DNA from: Caryophanales bacterium UBA4694
GTDB lineage: Bacteria; Bacillota_I; Bacilli_A; RFN20; CAG-288
Assembly: GCA_002404835.1 (NCBI GenBank)
Contig: DHKM01000035.1
Span: 94,711 to 158,710, forward strand
Direction: 5' to 3'
Length of the DNA stretch: 64,000 nucleotides
Both the position numbers and the translations under genes were made by a program. Under the pieces are notes generated by a model, which saw only the letters and a list, made by a program, of their open reading frames with translations, was not told the DNA's origin and did not search any database. Positions 8,393 to 17,683 of this stretch are shown here, one piece after another; positions within the stretch are counted from its first letter, which is position 1, and each line of letters starts with the position of its first letter.

Positions 8393-9445
8393 TCAGAAAA
8401 TCGGAAGCGTCAGACAAAGTTTGATGAGAATGAAGCAAAGAGGAATCGAGATGACACAGAAGACCGTAGACAGGAAAATGGAATCACTGGCAAGATAGCC
8501 TTCCTTCTGGAAATTGACACAATAAGCTGCAACAACGGCGCCGACAGGAGCTCCGTTTCCGATGACTAAAGCAGCTAATTGATATTCGTTGAAGGTGAAC
8601 AAATGTGTGGCTTGAAGGACTAGACAAAGAGAAAGGATAATGAGAGGTACGACAATCGTTCTAAGGGCGGCTATGAACCAGGCAAGTTTGTTTTTGATGG
8701 CTGAAAGGAAATCGCATTCTCCTAAGGTAACACCAATCATCAGCATGCAGGTCGGTGTAGCCATGCTGTCTCCGAATTGAAATATTTTATATAAAGCAGG
8801 ACAAGTTTTATCAATACGAAGAAACCCGTAATTCGTTCCATTGATATTGACTTGGAAAATATGGTTCTGTATCAACCAAATTAACAAACCTGAGAACATG
8901 CAAATCATAATCGGATTAATAAAGATGCTTTTTATTGTTTTTCCAGCTGTTTCTTTTGTCATCTTGATACCTGAAATCGTAAGGTAAGCATAAATATATG
9001 TCATAAAGCGGAAGGCGATTGTCATCAAGGATGCTGGAATGAGGACGTCAGATATATGATTGGCATAGATAGCTTTCAAAATCGGAGTAGAAACAAATGT
9101 AAGTTGACCGATGGCAACGAAGATTCCAATGATTCTTCGTTTGTTTTTATTGACTTTGATGAAAATCAATTCAGAAAGGAGCAAGGCGATAAGATAGAAT
9201 ACGAAATCAAAAACAAGAATCAGGATGTTACCGAGGAATTCTTCTTCATGGAAATCACTCATAAAGGCACAAAAAGCCATGCAGGGAATTGCAACATACA
9301 TGATGATGGCATTGATGACTTTTTTGCCATGTTCATTGATGATGTTTTTTCTTCGCAAGATGAATCCGATGAGAATAAATACGATCGAGGCGATGATTGC
9401 CCCAAGGAAATTCTGATCTGTGAAAATTTGTTTTATGATTTCCAT
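8393..9445 (-). CDS. AEC-family (auxin efflux carrier-like) transporter
   Basis: A 350-residue, very hydrophobic protein with about ten predicted membrane helices in two similar halves, the layout of the AEC family (PF03547). Bacterial members are often annotated as malate permeases or other small organic-acid carriers. Conserved-looking features are the N-terminal GFILRRKNIINEHGKKVINAIIMYVAIPCMAF and, in the second half, GDSMATPTCMLMIGVTLGE and NGAPVGAVVAAY. GGAGGT lies 6 bases before the ATG. It stands alone, with no partner gene that hints at its substrate. Confidence 0.85.
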   Translation of the reverse strand: MEIIKQIFTDQNFLGAIIASIVFILIGFILRRKNIINEHGKKVINAIIMYVAIPCMAFCAFMSDFHEEEFLGNILILVFDFVFYLIALLLSELIFIKVNKNKRRIIGIFVAIGQLTFVSTPILKAIYANHISDVLIPASLMTIAFRFMTYIYAYLTISGIKMTKETAGKTIKSIFINPIMICMFSGLLIWLIQNHIFQVNINGTNYGFLRIDKTCPALYKIFQFGDSMATPTCMLMIGVTLGECDFLSAIKNKLAWFIAALRTIVVPLIILSLCLVLQATHLFTFNEYQLAALVIGNGAPVGAVVAAYCVNFQKEGYLASDSIFLSTVFCVISIPLCFILIKLCLTLPIF

Positions 9446-9541
9446 AATGACCTCCGAAATACATTATGGATTGTACTCTTTTTTTTCTATATTAAGGCCT
9501 TGTAATTTTCCAATTGAAGCGTTTTCTCAGGGTCAAACCAC

Positions 9542-9577
9542 AAAAAAACTCCAAACGCATTGAAAACGTTCGGAGTT
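9542..9577 (-). terminator. Intrinsic terminator of htpG
   Basis: Minus-strand stem AACTCCGAACG / CGTTTGGAGTT with one mismatch, followed by seven T residues, 15 bases after the htpG stop. Confidence 0.85.
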
Positions 9578-9591
9578 TTTATCCTTATACG

Positions 9592-11529
9592 TTATTTCTT
9601 CAAAGAGAGGATGAGTTCGTTGAGATCCTTGACAAACTTTGCTTTGTCGTCGATTTCAAAACCTTCGGCAAGCATGGCTTCATTGTAGAGAACATTGCTT
9701 AAAAGGGATACCTTGTGAGAATCTGTCTCGCCTTTGACGGCCTGGAAGAGGGCATTGTCCGGATTGATCTGGAGTACCTTTCTTGCTTTGGCTCTTTCAT
9801 CCGGATTGTTCTTTGCTTCTGGATTTTCGGAATTGAGTACATTCTCCATGTTGAGGGAAAGACCATCCATGGTAGCGATACTGACAGGGTTTTCTCCGAG
9901 ATTCAATGCGAAGCTTACATCATCCACTTTATCCTTCAAAGAATCTTTCATCATATCAATCAAGGCTTTGTTGTCTTTTTCCAAAGTCTCAACTTGTTTT
10001 TTCTCTTCAGCGCTCAAAGATTCTTTATCAAGCGTAGTGATGTTCTTGAATTCGACATCATCATATTTCTGCATCATGGTCAGGGCGAATTCGTCCACAT
10101 TTTCGTCCAAAAGAAGGACATCCATTCCGTTCTTTCTGAAGCGTTCCATTTCCGGAAGCATCTTGATGCTTTCCAAAGTCTTTCCGGATGCGAAGTAGAT
10201 GGCTTTCTGGTCCTTTAGCATATTCTCTTTATATGTTTTGAGGGAAATCGGCTTTTCGTTCTTGAGTGTGTGGAAGACAAGAAGATCTTGGAGCATGTCT
10301 TTCTTCATTCCATAAGTGGAATAGATACCGAATTTGATGAAATTTCCGTATTCTTTGAAGAAGGTGAGGTACTTCTCATAATCTTCGTCCTTAAGTTGTT
10401 TAAGACGGTCGACAATCTTCTTTTCCAATGCGGTAGAAATCTTAGAGAGTATCGGAGATTTCTGAAGCATTTCTCTGGAGATATTGAGGGAAAGATCTTC
10501 GCTGTCGATAAGTCCGCGGACAAACTTGAGATAATCCGGAACTAATTCCTTGTTTTTCTCTTCGATGAAGATGCCTTTGGCATATAAAGCTAGACCTTTT
10601 TCGTAATCCTGGGCATAGAGATTATATGGAGCATGGCTTGGAATATAAATCAAAGCATTGTACTCCAACATACCTTCTGCTTTGATGTTCATTGAAATGA
10701 GAGGATCTTCGTAATCGTTGAATCTTGTTTTATAGAAATCAGCTAAATCCTTGTCGGTAACATCCTTCCTTGGCTTATTCCAAAGCGGAATCATGGAATT
10801 CAACGTGTCCAATGAATATTCGTCATGGAATTTCCCTTCGATTTCTTTTCCATCCTTGTCTTTATCCGGAACGGAATGCTTGCAATTCATGACAATAGGA
10901 TAACGGATGAAATCAGAATACTTTTTGACAAGTTCCTTGATTTCGTATTCTTCGAGATATTTGGAATATTTTTCATCGTCCTCATCATCTTTTAGATATA
11001 CTCGAACGGCTGTTCCGCTATCTTTTAAGAAATCAATCGGCTTGTCTTCGATGGAATAAGTCTCAATGCCATCAGAAGAGAAGACATAGCTTTTACCTTC
11101 CAGATCTTTAGTATAGACTTCAATCTTTTTGGCAACCATGAAAGCAGAATAGAAACCGACACCGAACTGACCTATGAGATCGACATCTTTATTCTTATCT
11201 TTGGCTTCCTTGTATTTTTCCAGGAACTCCTTGGTTCCGGATTTGGCAATGGTACCGAGGTTCTTCTCGATATCCTCTTTGCTCATACCGATACCATTAT
11301 CCTGGATTTGAATCCATTTTTCCTTATCATCTTTTTGAAGAAGGATTTCATAATCCTTGGTTGGGTATTTTCCGGAACTGGATAATGCCAGGATTTTGTA
11401 TTTGTCAATGGCATCCGATGCATTGGAAATAAGTTCACGAAGGAACACTTCCTTGTTGGAATAGATGGAATTGATCATCAGGTTCAGCAACTCTTTGGAT
11501 TCTGTTTTGAATTTTTTCTCTTCAATCAT
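9592..11529 (-). CDS. htpG: Molecular chaperone HtpG (Hsp90)
   Basis: A 645-residue cytosolic Hsp90. The N-terminal GHKL ATPase region shows ELISNASDAIDK, DNGIGM and GQFGVGFYSAFMVA; the middle domain has the ISREMLQKSP motif; a shorter C-terminal dimer domain follows. The frame extends upstream, but the start is set at MIEEKKFKTES (11529) because AAGGAG precedes it at the right distance and it matches the family N-terminus. The promoter overlaps a CIRCE element, so HrcA control is expected, unlike Bacillus subtilis where htpG is outside the HrcA regulon. Confidence 0.96.
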   Translation of the reverse strand: MIEEKKFKTESKELLNLMINSIYSNKEVFLRELISNASDAIDKYKILALSSSGKYPTKDYEILLQKDDKEKWIQIQDNGIGMSKEDIEKNLGTIAKSGTKEFLEKYKEAKDKNKDVDLIGQFGVGFYSAFMVAKKIEVYTKDLEGKSYVFSSDGIETYSIEDKPIDFLKDSGTAVRVYLKDDEDDEKYSKYLEEYEIKELVKKYSDFIRYPIVMNCKHSVPDKDKDGKEIEGKFHDEYSLDTLNSMIPLWNKPRKDVTDKDLADFYKTRFNDYEDPLISMNIKAEGMLEYNALIYIPSHAPYNLYAQDYEKGLALYAKGIFIEEKNKELVPDYLKFVRGLIDSEDLSLNISREMLQKSPILSKISTALEKKIVDRLKQLKDEDYEKYLTFFKEYGNFIKFGIYSTYGMKKDMLQDLLVFHTLKNEKPISLKTYKENMLKDQKAIYFASGKTLESIKMLPEMERFRKNGMDVLLLDENVDEFALTMMQKYDDVEFKNITTLDKESLSAEEKKQVETLEKDNKALIDMMKDSLKDKVDDVSFALNLGENPVSIATMDGLSLNMENVLNSENPEAKNNPDERAKARKVLQINPDNALFQAVKGETDSHKVSLLSNVLYNEAMLAEGFEIDDKAKFVKDLNELILSLKK

Positions 11530-11551
11530 GTTTTTTATCTCCTTGAAAGAT

Positions 11552-11579
11552 ATTATAGTCACAAATTTGGCACTTTCAA
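11552..11579 (-). promoter_or_regulatory. Sigma-A promoter of htpG
   Basis: TTGAAA (11574-11579), 16-base spacer and TATAAT (11552-11557) on the minus strand, 23 bases before the start codon. Confidence 0.85.
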
Positions 11580-11593
11580 GTATTGAGTGCTAA
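11567..11593. promoter_or_regulatory. CIRCE element (HrcA operator)
   Basis: TTGGCACTT (11567-11575), exactly nine bases, then GAGTGCTAA (11585-11593). The CIRCE consensus is TTAGCACTC-N9-GAGTGCTAA, so one arm is perfect and the other has two mismatches. It covers the -35 box of htpG, an ideal position for repression. Confidence 0.85.
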
Positions 11594-11594
11594 A

Positions 11595-11619
11595 TAAAAG
11601 ATCCCTTTTATAGGGATCT
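11595..11619 (-). terminator. Intrinsic terminator of the hypB operon
   Basis: Eight-pair stem AGATCCCT/AGGGATCT, overlapping the TAG stop at 11618, followed on the minus strand by TTTTATTT. Confidence 0.8.
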
Positions 11620-12025
11620 ATTCGCTGTAGTCATTAAGCACTCTTCGGAATTCTCTTTCTGGACTGTCTCCATCTAGATTCCAGGCATAGGGTTTGAATT
11701 CACAGGAGAAGATTTCTTCGTATAGTCCCTGGATTTTCTCTTCGAACAGGTCTTCAGGGGTTCCGTCTTTTTCATGGTAGAGAAAAACAGGCATGACTTT
11801 TAGGTGATGGATGGAGGATTCCATATACTGGTTTTTCAACCAAGGATTGAATTTAAGTATATTTTCCTTGTTCGAATAGAGCGTTAGAGCCAGGAGGATA
11901 ACGTGTTCTTTTTGGATGCTTTCTTCAATCGGTATCATCCGATATCCGAGCTTTTCAAGGGCAAGAATAAGGTTCTTGGCTTCTTGCTCTTCCAAAGAGG
12001 TGAAGGAAATCGAGAGTTCTTTCAT
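11618..12025 (-). CDS. Small protein, possibly TIR-like, coupled to hypB
   Basis: A 135-residue soluble protein overlapping the end of hypB by four bases (ATGA), so translation is coupled. I do not recognise it firmly. The alternation ISFTSLEEQEAKNLILALEK, then HVILLALT with YSNKE, then VMPVFLY resembles the first strands and helices of TIR-type domains, but a catalytic glutamate cannot be assigned. The C-terminus has no cysteine-rich HypA-like zinc site. Alternatives are a flavodoxin-like fold or an orphan family. Its stop is TAG, inside the terminator stem. Confidence 0.6.
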   Translation of the reverse strand: MKELSISFTSLEEQEAKNLILALEKLGYRMIPIEESIQKEHVILLALTLYSNKENILKFNPWLKNQYMESSIHHLKVMPVFLYHEKDGTPEDLFEEKIQGLYEEIFSCEFKPYAWNLDGDSPEREFRRVLNDYSE

Positions 12026-12693
12026 TTTTGGTATTCTTTGACGGTTTCGATAAGATAGTCTTCCAGCTTATCGATGCCTTCGCCTGTTTTTGCAGAAAGG
12101 GGAAAGAATTTTGCATTTGGATTCAATTTCAAGATCCGTTCCTTGGCTTTGGAGACATCGAAATCAAAGACAATCTTGGTATCCATCTTTGTAAAGACGA
12201 AGATGTCCCCTTTTTCGAACATAAGAGGATATTTGAGAGGCTTGTCATCGCCTTCTGGAACGGAAAGGATGACTAGTTTTAGATTTGCTCCAGTATCGAA
12301 TTCGGCCGGGCAAACCAAATTTCCGATATTCTCCAAAAAAACGAGATCAAGATTGTCTTCGCCAAGAAAATCCATGGCTTCGTCGACCATTTTGGCATCT
12401 AGATGGCATTCCCCCGATGTATGTAGCTGGATGGTTTTCACTCCGGTTTTCTCTTTGATGGTATTTGCGTCGACGATGGCATCCATATCGGCTTCGATTA
12501 CTCCGATTCTAAGTTTGTCCTTGAGGCAGTTGATGAGGTTAACAAGAAGAGTTGTCTTTCCTGATCCTGGACTGGACATGATGTTGACTAAGAAGACCCT
12601 CTTCTCTTTGAGCTTTTCACGGAGTTTGTTTGCTCGTTGATCATTGTTGGCAAAGACGGATTGTTTTACTTTGATAATTCTGGTTTTGTCCAT
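12022..12693 (-). CDS. hypB: HypB-type nickel-handling GTPase
   Basis: This 223-residue protein matches HypB, the SIMIBI-class GTPase that delivers nickel to [NiFe]-hydrogenase. It shows a P-loop SSPGSGKT (40-47), switch regions EADMDAIVDA, the metal-site residues C96-H97 in SGECHLDA and C128 in ENIGNLVCP, and a TKMD guanine motif. It lacks the N-terminal CxxCGC or His-rich nickel store. No hydrogenase or other hyp gene is in the window, so the client is unknown here. A CooC-like ATPase about 14 kb away is another enzyme of metal-centre assembly. GAGGA precedes the ATG. Confidence 0.85.
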   Translation of the reverse strand: MDKTRIIKVKQSVFANNDQRANKLREKLKEKRVFLVNIMSSPGSGKTTLLVNLINCLKDKLRIGVIEADMDAIVDANTIKEKTGVKTIQLHTSGECHLDAKMVDEAMDFLGEDNLDLVFLENIGNLVCPAEFDTGANLKLVILSVPEGDDKPLKYPLMFEKGDIFVFTKMDTKIVFDFDVSKAKERILKLNPNAKFFPLSAKTGEGIDKLEDYLIETVKEYQK

Positions 12694-12723
12694 TTTTTTG
12701 TTCCTCGTTGTTCTTATTGTACT

Positions 12724-14403
12724 TTAAAACGAAGTTAAAGTGTTATCATTCGGCTGATTTACCAAGCAGTCTAAGTAATCGATCTTGACGCTATTGAATC
12801 CCGTATAACTGTATTTTTGATTGTAATATTGTGTGGATGAATCATCGCTTACTGTAAAGATTCCACCTAACAAGACTTCAGAATTCGAGGTATTTTTTGA
12901 ATCGTAACTTATGGTAAGGAGGATACCGGCAGAGGTCAGTCCTCCTAAAGAGAGAATAGACTGGAATAGCTGTGTGGTTAGATATTTTGCAAGTGGACCA
13001 TCATTGTAGAACATGGATGTCTTTTTTGCTTCGTCATCACCAGTATTTAGGACGAAACGGAACATTTCATTTTGGAGATAATCGAAAATCAATGTGATGT
13101 TTTCGTAAGAATCATAATAATGGTCGTAAGTTCTACCTTCATCAATATATTTATCTTTTACAATGACTTCCATATTTCCGTCTTCTTTATTTACTTCGAA
13201 ATTGTAAACACCATCATAGGAATTGTTATGAAGTTCTATCAGTCCATGACGTGTAACGGAAAAAGTTTCATCATCCTTGTTTTCTTCTATGTATTCATCG
13301 GAATAATCGAAATAAATGTAATTTTTCGTATAATAGCATTTTCCTATCGGAATTTTTGTGCCATCCCTTTTGGTAAAAGTTCCCAAATCCCGGTAATAGT
13401 TGTGGTTCTTACTTAACTTGTAGATATTTTCAATGGCAGGAAGTAGTTCAGGTTTTTGTATATGATTGGTCTTTAGGTATTCTTCCAGCCTTGTATCGTT
13501 CTTTGTGTCATTTTTCCTGAATGTAAGAAAAGCATAATCGGAATCATTGAAATAAAGCGAAACTTTGAATTCTGTTGGGGATATGACTTCAAAATCTCCT
13601 CTGGTGGTACTTTTCAGCACATTCTGGATTTCTTCTGTTGTGAAGGATTCAAACTGGGCGACCTGAAGGAAAAAAGACTGGATCAAAGTCGAGTTGTTCT
13701 CGATAGGATAGAAATTATCTTCGGATAATGTCTTTGGAAAAGAAAAGCCGGAAAGGTTGGCTAAGGTGATGAACATGCTCTGATAATTTTCATAATAATT
13801 TCTTAAAAGCACAGGATTTTGAATCTGATCATTCACAATTTCATAGGTGAAAACTCCATCATCGGAATTGCCAAAGCCATGACTTTCCGTATCGTTTTTA
13901 TAGATGATACTATCCTGATAATATTGGATATAGGATGTGACATTGTTCAAAGACTGTATGTTCCAGTCTGTTTGGATGGTATATGTTTTTTCGCGGATGA
14001 AATTTTTGATAACATTGTCAGGTACCATGGATTCAGTGACTTCGATTTCCTTGGTTGCTTTTACGGAATTGTCTTTTTTATATTTGGCCGTTACTATTGC
14101 TTTTCCCAACGCGATTCCTTTGACAATACCAGTTGAAGAAATTGTGAGGATGGATTTATCCGAAGAAGTGAATTCAACCATGGAAGAATCGAGTTTCTCT
14201 CCATCCAGCAAAACAGAAAATGTAAAATATTCCCCTTTGCCGATGTTGTCTCGTCCTTCCAGGGCAAGTTTCTTTTTTATTGTTTCCGTTTGAGAATTTT
14301 GGGAACTCGTATTTGTTTTTTTGTTAGATGCAGTGCTGTTTTTTCCACAGGAACTAAGCAAAATAGCCAAGGAAAGAAGAATTCCCTGTTTAAAGTGCTT
14401 CAT
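12724..14403 (-). CDS. Lipoprotein with bacterial Ig-like (Big_2) domain
   Basis: A 559-residue exported lipoprotein: signal peptide MKHFKQGILLSLAILLSSC with the lipid-modified cysteine at C19, a Ser/Asn/Thr-rich linker, then a Big_2-like domain at about 50-125 (VEFTSSDKSILTISSTGIVKGIALGKAIVTAKY). The remaining 430 residues are acidic and Tyr/Asn-rich, with no family I recognise. It is the last of three coupled lipoprotein genes and overlaps the LRR gene by 14 bases. No terminator separates it from hypB 30 bases further on, so read-through is possible. Confidence 0.8.
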   Translation of the reverse strand: MKHFKQGILLSLAILLSSCGKNSTASNKKTNTSSQNSQTETIKKKLALEGRDNIGKGEYFTFSVLLDGEKLDSSMVEFTSSDKSILTISSTGIVKGIALGKAIVTAKYKKDNSVKATKEIEVTESMVPDNVIKNFIREKTYTIQTDWNIQSLNNVTSYIQYYQDSIIYKNDTESHGFGNSDDGVFTYEIVNDQIQNPVLLRNYYENYQSMFITLANLSGFSFPKTLSEDNFYPIENNSTLIQSFFLQVAQFESFTTEEIQNVLKSTTRGDFEVISPTEFKVSLYFNDSDYAFLTFRKNDTKNDTRLEEYLKTNHIQKPELLPAIENIYKLSKNHNYYRDLGTFTKRDGTKIPIGKCYYTKNYIYFDYSDEYIEENKDDETFSVTRHGLIELHNNSYDGVYNFEVNKEDGNMEVIVKDKYIDEGRTYDHYYDSYENITLIFDYLQNEMFRFVLNTGDDEAKKTSMFYNDGPLAKYLTTQLFQSILSLGGLTSAGILLTISYDSKNTSNSEVLLGGIFTVSDDSSTQYYNQKYSYTGFNSVKIDYLDCLVNQPNDNTLTSF

Positions 14404-16081
14404 ATTGGCTCCTTGTTATAGAATAACTGACGGTGGAACGGCTGTCGTCGTAATGGAACATGGTGTCTTTGCCATAGGCATTTTCAAACTTGTCTGCCTC
14501 AAAACAGATATGGATTTGTTTGGCTTCTTTTGTGGTAGAACAGAAAGCCATGGTTCCGATACTCTTTATGGATTTCGGAAGATAGACTTTGCTGAGATTG
14601 ACGAATTCAGCAAAAGCATATTCCCCAATCGTTTCGATTCCGTCGTTGAAACTGATTGGTGATATTTTTGGGCAGCTTTCGAAGGCATGATTACCGACTT
14701 CTTTTAAAGATGACGGGAATTTTACAATTGTTAGCCCAGAGCATGAATAGAAGGCACTTTCTTGAATCTTTACCAAAGACGAAGTGGAAAAGTCCATCTC
14801 TTTTAGTCCATAACAATTGATAAAGGCACGGCTTTCGATTTCTTTTAAACTGGATGGAATATTTACGCTTGTCAAAGACTGACAGTTACTGAAACAAGCT
14901 TCTTGGATCTTCTCAAGTCCATTTGGTAGGACAAGGGAAGTAAAAGCACGGCAGTTATCAAAGGCTCTGCTTCCTATTTCGGTAACAGTCGATGGGATAT
15001 TGATTTTTGTAAGGCTAAGACAGCCTCGATAGGCATTGGAACCTATTTTTGTAAGATTGGAAGGAAGTGCCGAGACCGTGGTCAACTTGGAACAATTTTC
15101 ATACGTAGAGTCCGGTAGAATTTCATAATCGAAATTCAGTTTAGCTAAAACTAGATTTTTGTCGTTCTTCAAAACACCTTTTCCAAATTCTTGGATGGAT
15201 GACGGGAGAGTGATTGATGTCAGGCCTTCGTTTTCGCTTAGAGAAAGATCCTTGAGTATTTTTAAATTATTGGCTTTATTCAAATTGAGGGTTGTCATAT
15301 TCTTCAATGCGGCTAGACCACGATATCCGATTTCTTTAAGGGAAGAAGGAAGAGAGACACTTTGGAGAGACATATTACCATAAATGGCATAGTCTCCTAG
15401 TATCTCTACTCCATTTGGAATATCAAATGTCGTGTTTGTTAAGGCAGTGGGATAGTAAAGGAGTTTTTTTCCGTCTTTTGTGTAAAGGATACTATGATCG
15501 ACTTTGAAATAATTGCTATCTTTTTCCAGTTTGAATCTTTCTAGACTAGTACAAAGATGGAAAGCATCGCTTCCGATTGTCTTCAAAGTTGATGGGATGA
15601 CAATTGTTTTTAAACTCGGACAATCATCGAAAGCAGATTCTTGTATTTCTTCTAATCCCTCTGGAAGATCAAGCTCTGTTAATTCGCTGTCAACTATCAT
15701 TCCACGAAAAGCATTCTTCTGGATGACTCTCAGTGATATTGGAAGAGTGAGCTTGTCGATTTGGAGATCTTGGAAGACACTTTCTTTGATTTCTCTTACT
15801 GGAAGCCCATTATATAGTTCCGGTATTACGATTTCTGTGTCTGGACTTAAATATTGGCTTACAATATAGCCGTCTTTGCTTTTATTCAATTCAAATTCTA
15901 AGCCGTCTGTATAATACGTTTTGGAGTAATGATCACTAGTTTTGCTTGGTGTGGTTTTCTGACTGGTTTTGCTTGTCTGGGAAGTATTCTGTGAGGGAGA
16001 GGAAATGGGATTTTTCTGACATCCAGTCAGTGAAATGGTAGCTAGTACTACTACGAATAATAGTTTATTTGCTTTTTTCAT
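14390..16081 (-). CDS. BspA-type leucine-rich repeat lipoprotein
   Basis: A 563-residue surface lipoprotein: lipobox LTGC with C21, a Ser/Thr linker, a short domain including LPVREIKESVFQ, then about fifteen LRR_5/BspA-type repeats of about 23 residues (pattern IxxxAFxxCxxLxxIxIPSSLKxIG) to about residue 540. BspA-type repeats are common in anaerobes of mouth and gut and mediate adhesion to host proteins or other cells. Its start overlaps the upstream lipoprotein by four bases (ATGA) and its end overlaps the next gene, so the three are translated together. Confidence 0.9.
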   Translation of the reverse strand: MKKANKLLFVVVLATISLTGCQKNPISSPSQNTSQTSKTSQKTTPSKTSDHYSKTYYTDGLEFELNKSKDGYIVSQYLSPDTEIVIPELYNGLPVREIKESVFQDLQIDKLTLPISLRVIQKNAFRGMIVDSELTELDLPEGLEEIQESAFDDCPSLKTIVIPSTLKTIGSDAFHLCTSLERFKLEKDSNYFKVDHSILYTKDGKKLLYYPTALTNTTFDIPNGVEILGDYAIYGNMSLQSVSLPSSLKEIGYRGLAALKNMTTLNLNKANNLKILKDLSLSENEGLTSITLPSSIQEFGKGVLKNDKNLVLAKLNFDYEILPDSTYENCSKLTTVSALPSNLTKIGSNAYRGCLSLTKINIPSTVTEIGSRAFDNCRAFTSLVLPNGLEKIQEACFSNCQSLTSVNIPSSLKEIESRAFINCYGLKEMDFSTSSLVKIQESAFYSCSGLTIVKFPSSLKEVGNHAFESCPKISPISFNDGIETIGEYAFAEFVNLSKVYLPKSIKSIGTMAFCSTTKEAKQIHICFEADKFENAYGKDTMFHYDDSRSTVSYSITRSQYEAL

Positions 16082-17547
16082 TTTGTTTCTCCAAGTTGGT
16101 AGTTCAAAAGATAATCTGGAATGGTTGTTTTTGATAAGTCTTTATAGGTTATTGTTCTTACAAGTTTTGTCTTAGTGGATTCTCCCACGGTAACGTTTCC
16201 TTCCATTGTAATCTTGGATATATTTTCTTTTGAACTGTCAAGATATACTTTAAGTTCATATCCCGAACTTTGCTCAAATATAGGAACCAAAGCACCGATA
16301 CAATATTCATAGGTGGAAAGATAAGTGGTGAAATATCCATCTTCCTCTTTGAAGCAGTCAGGAGAAAGATAGGAAAAATAAGGAAGAAGGTCGATAAAAT
16401 GATAAGTATCGTCTTCTGCCCCTAAGTAAGAATTGAGTTCTTTGGACTGAAGAACGCTGTGCGGTTCCATTGCATCGAAAGAGATAACATAAGGTTTCTT
16501 GCCTTCCGACGTCATTAGATTTTTATAGCAAAGGTAATAATCGTATTCTTTAGTTGTTGTTTCTCCGCTTTCGTCCTTCAGGGTGAATTCCCTGGACCTC
16601 TTTGCATTGCAGAAGATGTTATTGTTATCTATACGATATTGATAGGATTCGTCTTCGTTTGGCGCAGACAGATAATGGTCATTGAATTCGATGGTATAGT
16701 TTGATGCATTTTTGATTTTGTCTAAAGCGGATTTAAGATAGGCATGGTTTTCGCTATGAGCATATGGCTTTATGGTTCTAGGGGTCGTGGAGCCGATATT
16801 ATAGGCATCTAGTTCAAAAAGAAATTGATAGGCGCTTTGATAATCGTCGTCATCGTTAGATGCGTCAAGTTGAATTCTAAAACGATCTATTTGATCGCCG
16901 TCATAATGGAATGCCAATTGTGTGACAACCAACGTCATCCCACCTTCTAATGGTTTTGTAACTTCATACCCAGTGAGGAAATAAGCCAGGTTCTTTTTGT
17001 CGGTATTATTCACGAATTCATACCAGTCCGGCATTTTCCGGATACCTTTTATGTTCTTCACTTCCAAGTCTTGGAATGGATTCTTCATCTTCTCACTGTA
17101 TAGGTCATTGCTTGGAATGTCTAATACTTCATTGGTTAGGAGATTTAATTCATGGGAATGGAATTTCCCGTCTTTTCCCTGATAAAAAGATTCGCTTGTC
17201 AAAAGATCATCGGTCGTTTGATCTGATTCTTCGTAATAATAGGAACTTTGGTTTACTTCAAGAAGGCAGTTGTTTGTTTCTTGATTTTCGCTGGAAGACC
17301 CTTGAGAAGAATAACTGGATGTAGATATGACTGTACCCTTTAAGGTAAAACTAGTCGTAAAGGCTTCAAGTCCTTCTTTTAATTTTGTATAGGTCCCTTT
17401 GGTGGATACGATACTAGGTTGCTGTTGTTGGCTGTTCGAAGTTTTTTCACTCGGATTCGAAGGGGATGATGGTGCACTTTGGCTTGGTGAGCAAGACGCT
17501 AACAAGGCCAAAGATAACGATAAGATAAAGCTAGTTTTGTGATTCAT
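16078..17547 (-). CDS. Uncharacterised lipoprotein
   Basis: A 489-residue lipoprotein with signal peptide ending LASC (C19) and a Ser/Pro/Gln-rich linker (to about 50). The body is rich in Tyr, Asp and Ser, alternating strand-like stretches (for example GTYTKLKEGLEAFTTSFTLKGTV and KITMEGNVTVGESTKTKLVRTITYKDL), suggesting a LolA/LppX- or DUF-type beta fold. I do not recognise a family. It is the first gene of the three-lipoprotein operon. Confidence 0.75.
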   Translation of the reverse strand: MNHKTSFILSLSLALLASCSPSQSAPSSPSNPSEKTSNSQQQQPSIVSTKGTYTKLKEGLEAFTTSFTLKGTVISTSSYSSQGSSSENQETNNCLLEVNQSSYYYEESDQTTDDLLTSESFYQGKDGKFHSHELNLLTNEVLDIPSNDLYSEKMKNPFQDLEVKNIKGIRKMPDWYEFVNNTDKKNLAYFLTGYEVTKPLEGGMTLVVTQLAFHYDGDQIDRFRIQLDASNDDDDYQSAYQFLFELDAYNIGSTTPRTIKPYAHSENHAYLKSALDKIKNASNYTIEFNDHYLSAPNEDESYQYRIDNNNIFCNAKRSREFTLKDESGETTTKEYDYYLCYKNLMTSEGKKPYVISFDAMEPHSVLQSKELNSYLGAEDDTYHFIDLLPYFSYLSPDCFKEEDGYFTTYLSTYEYCIGALVPIFEQSSGYELKVYLDSSKENISKITMEGNVTVGESTKTKLVRTITYKDLSKTTIPDYLLNYQLGETK

Positions 17548-17683
17548 TATTTTTCCTCATTGAACAATATGTTTATTTTACAATTTTTCAGTATTTAAAA
17601 ATACATTTTTGTTTATTATTTTTCTTTTGGTTCGAATTTGTATGAATTTTCTATAGTATAATAAAAAGGACTGGAGAGTATAT

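Noticed and set aside
14390..16081. DNA-level tandem repeats in the LRR lipoprotein gene
   Set aside because: The repeats are protein leucine-rich repeats with diverged codons, not a nucleotide repeat array.
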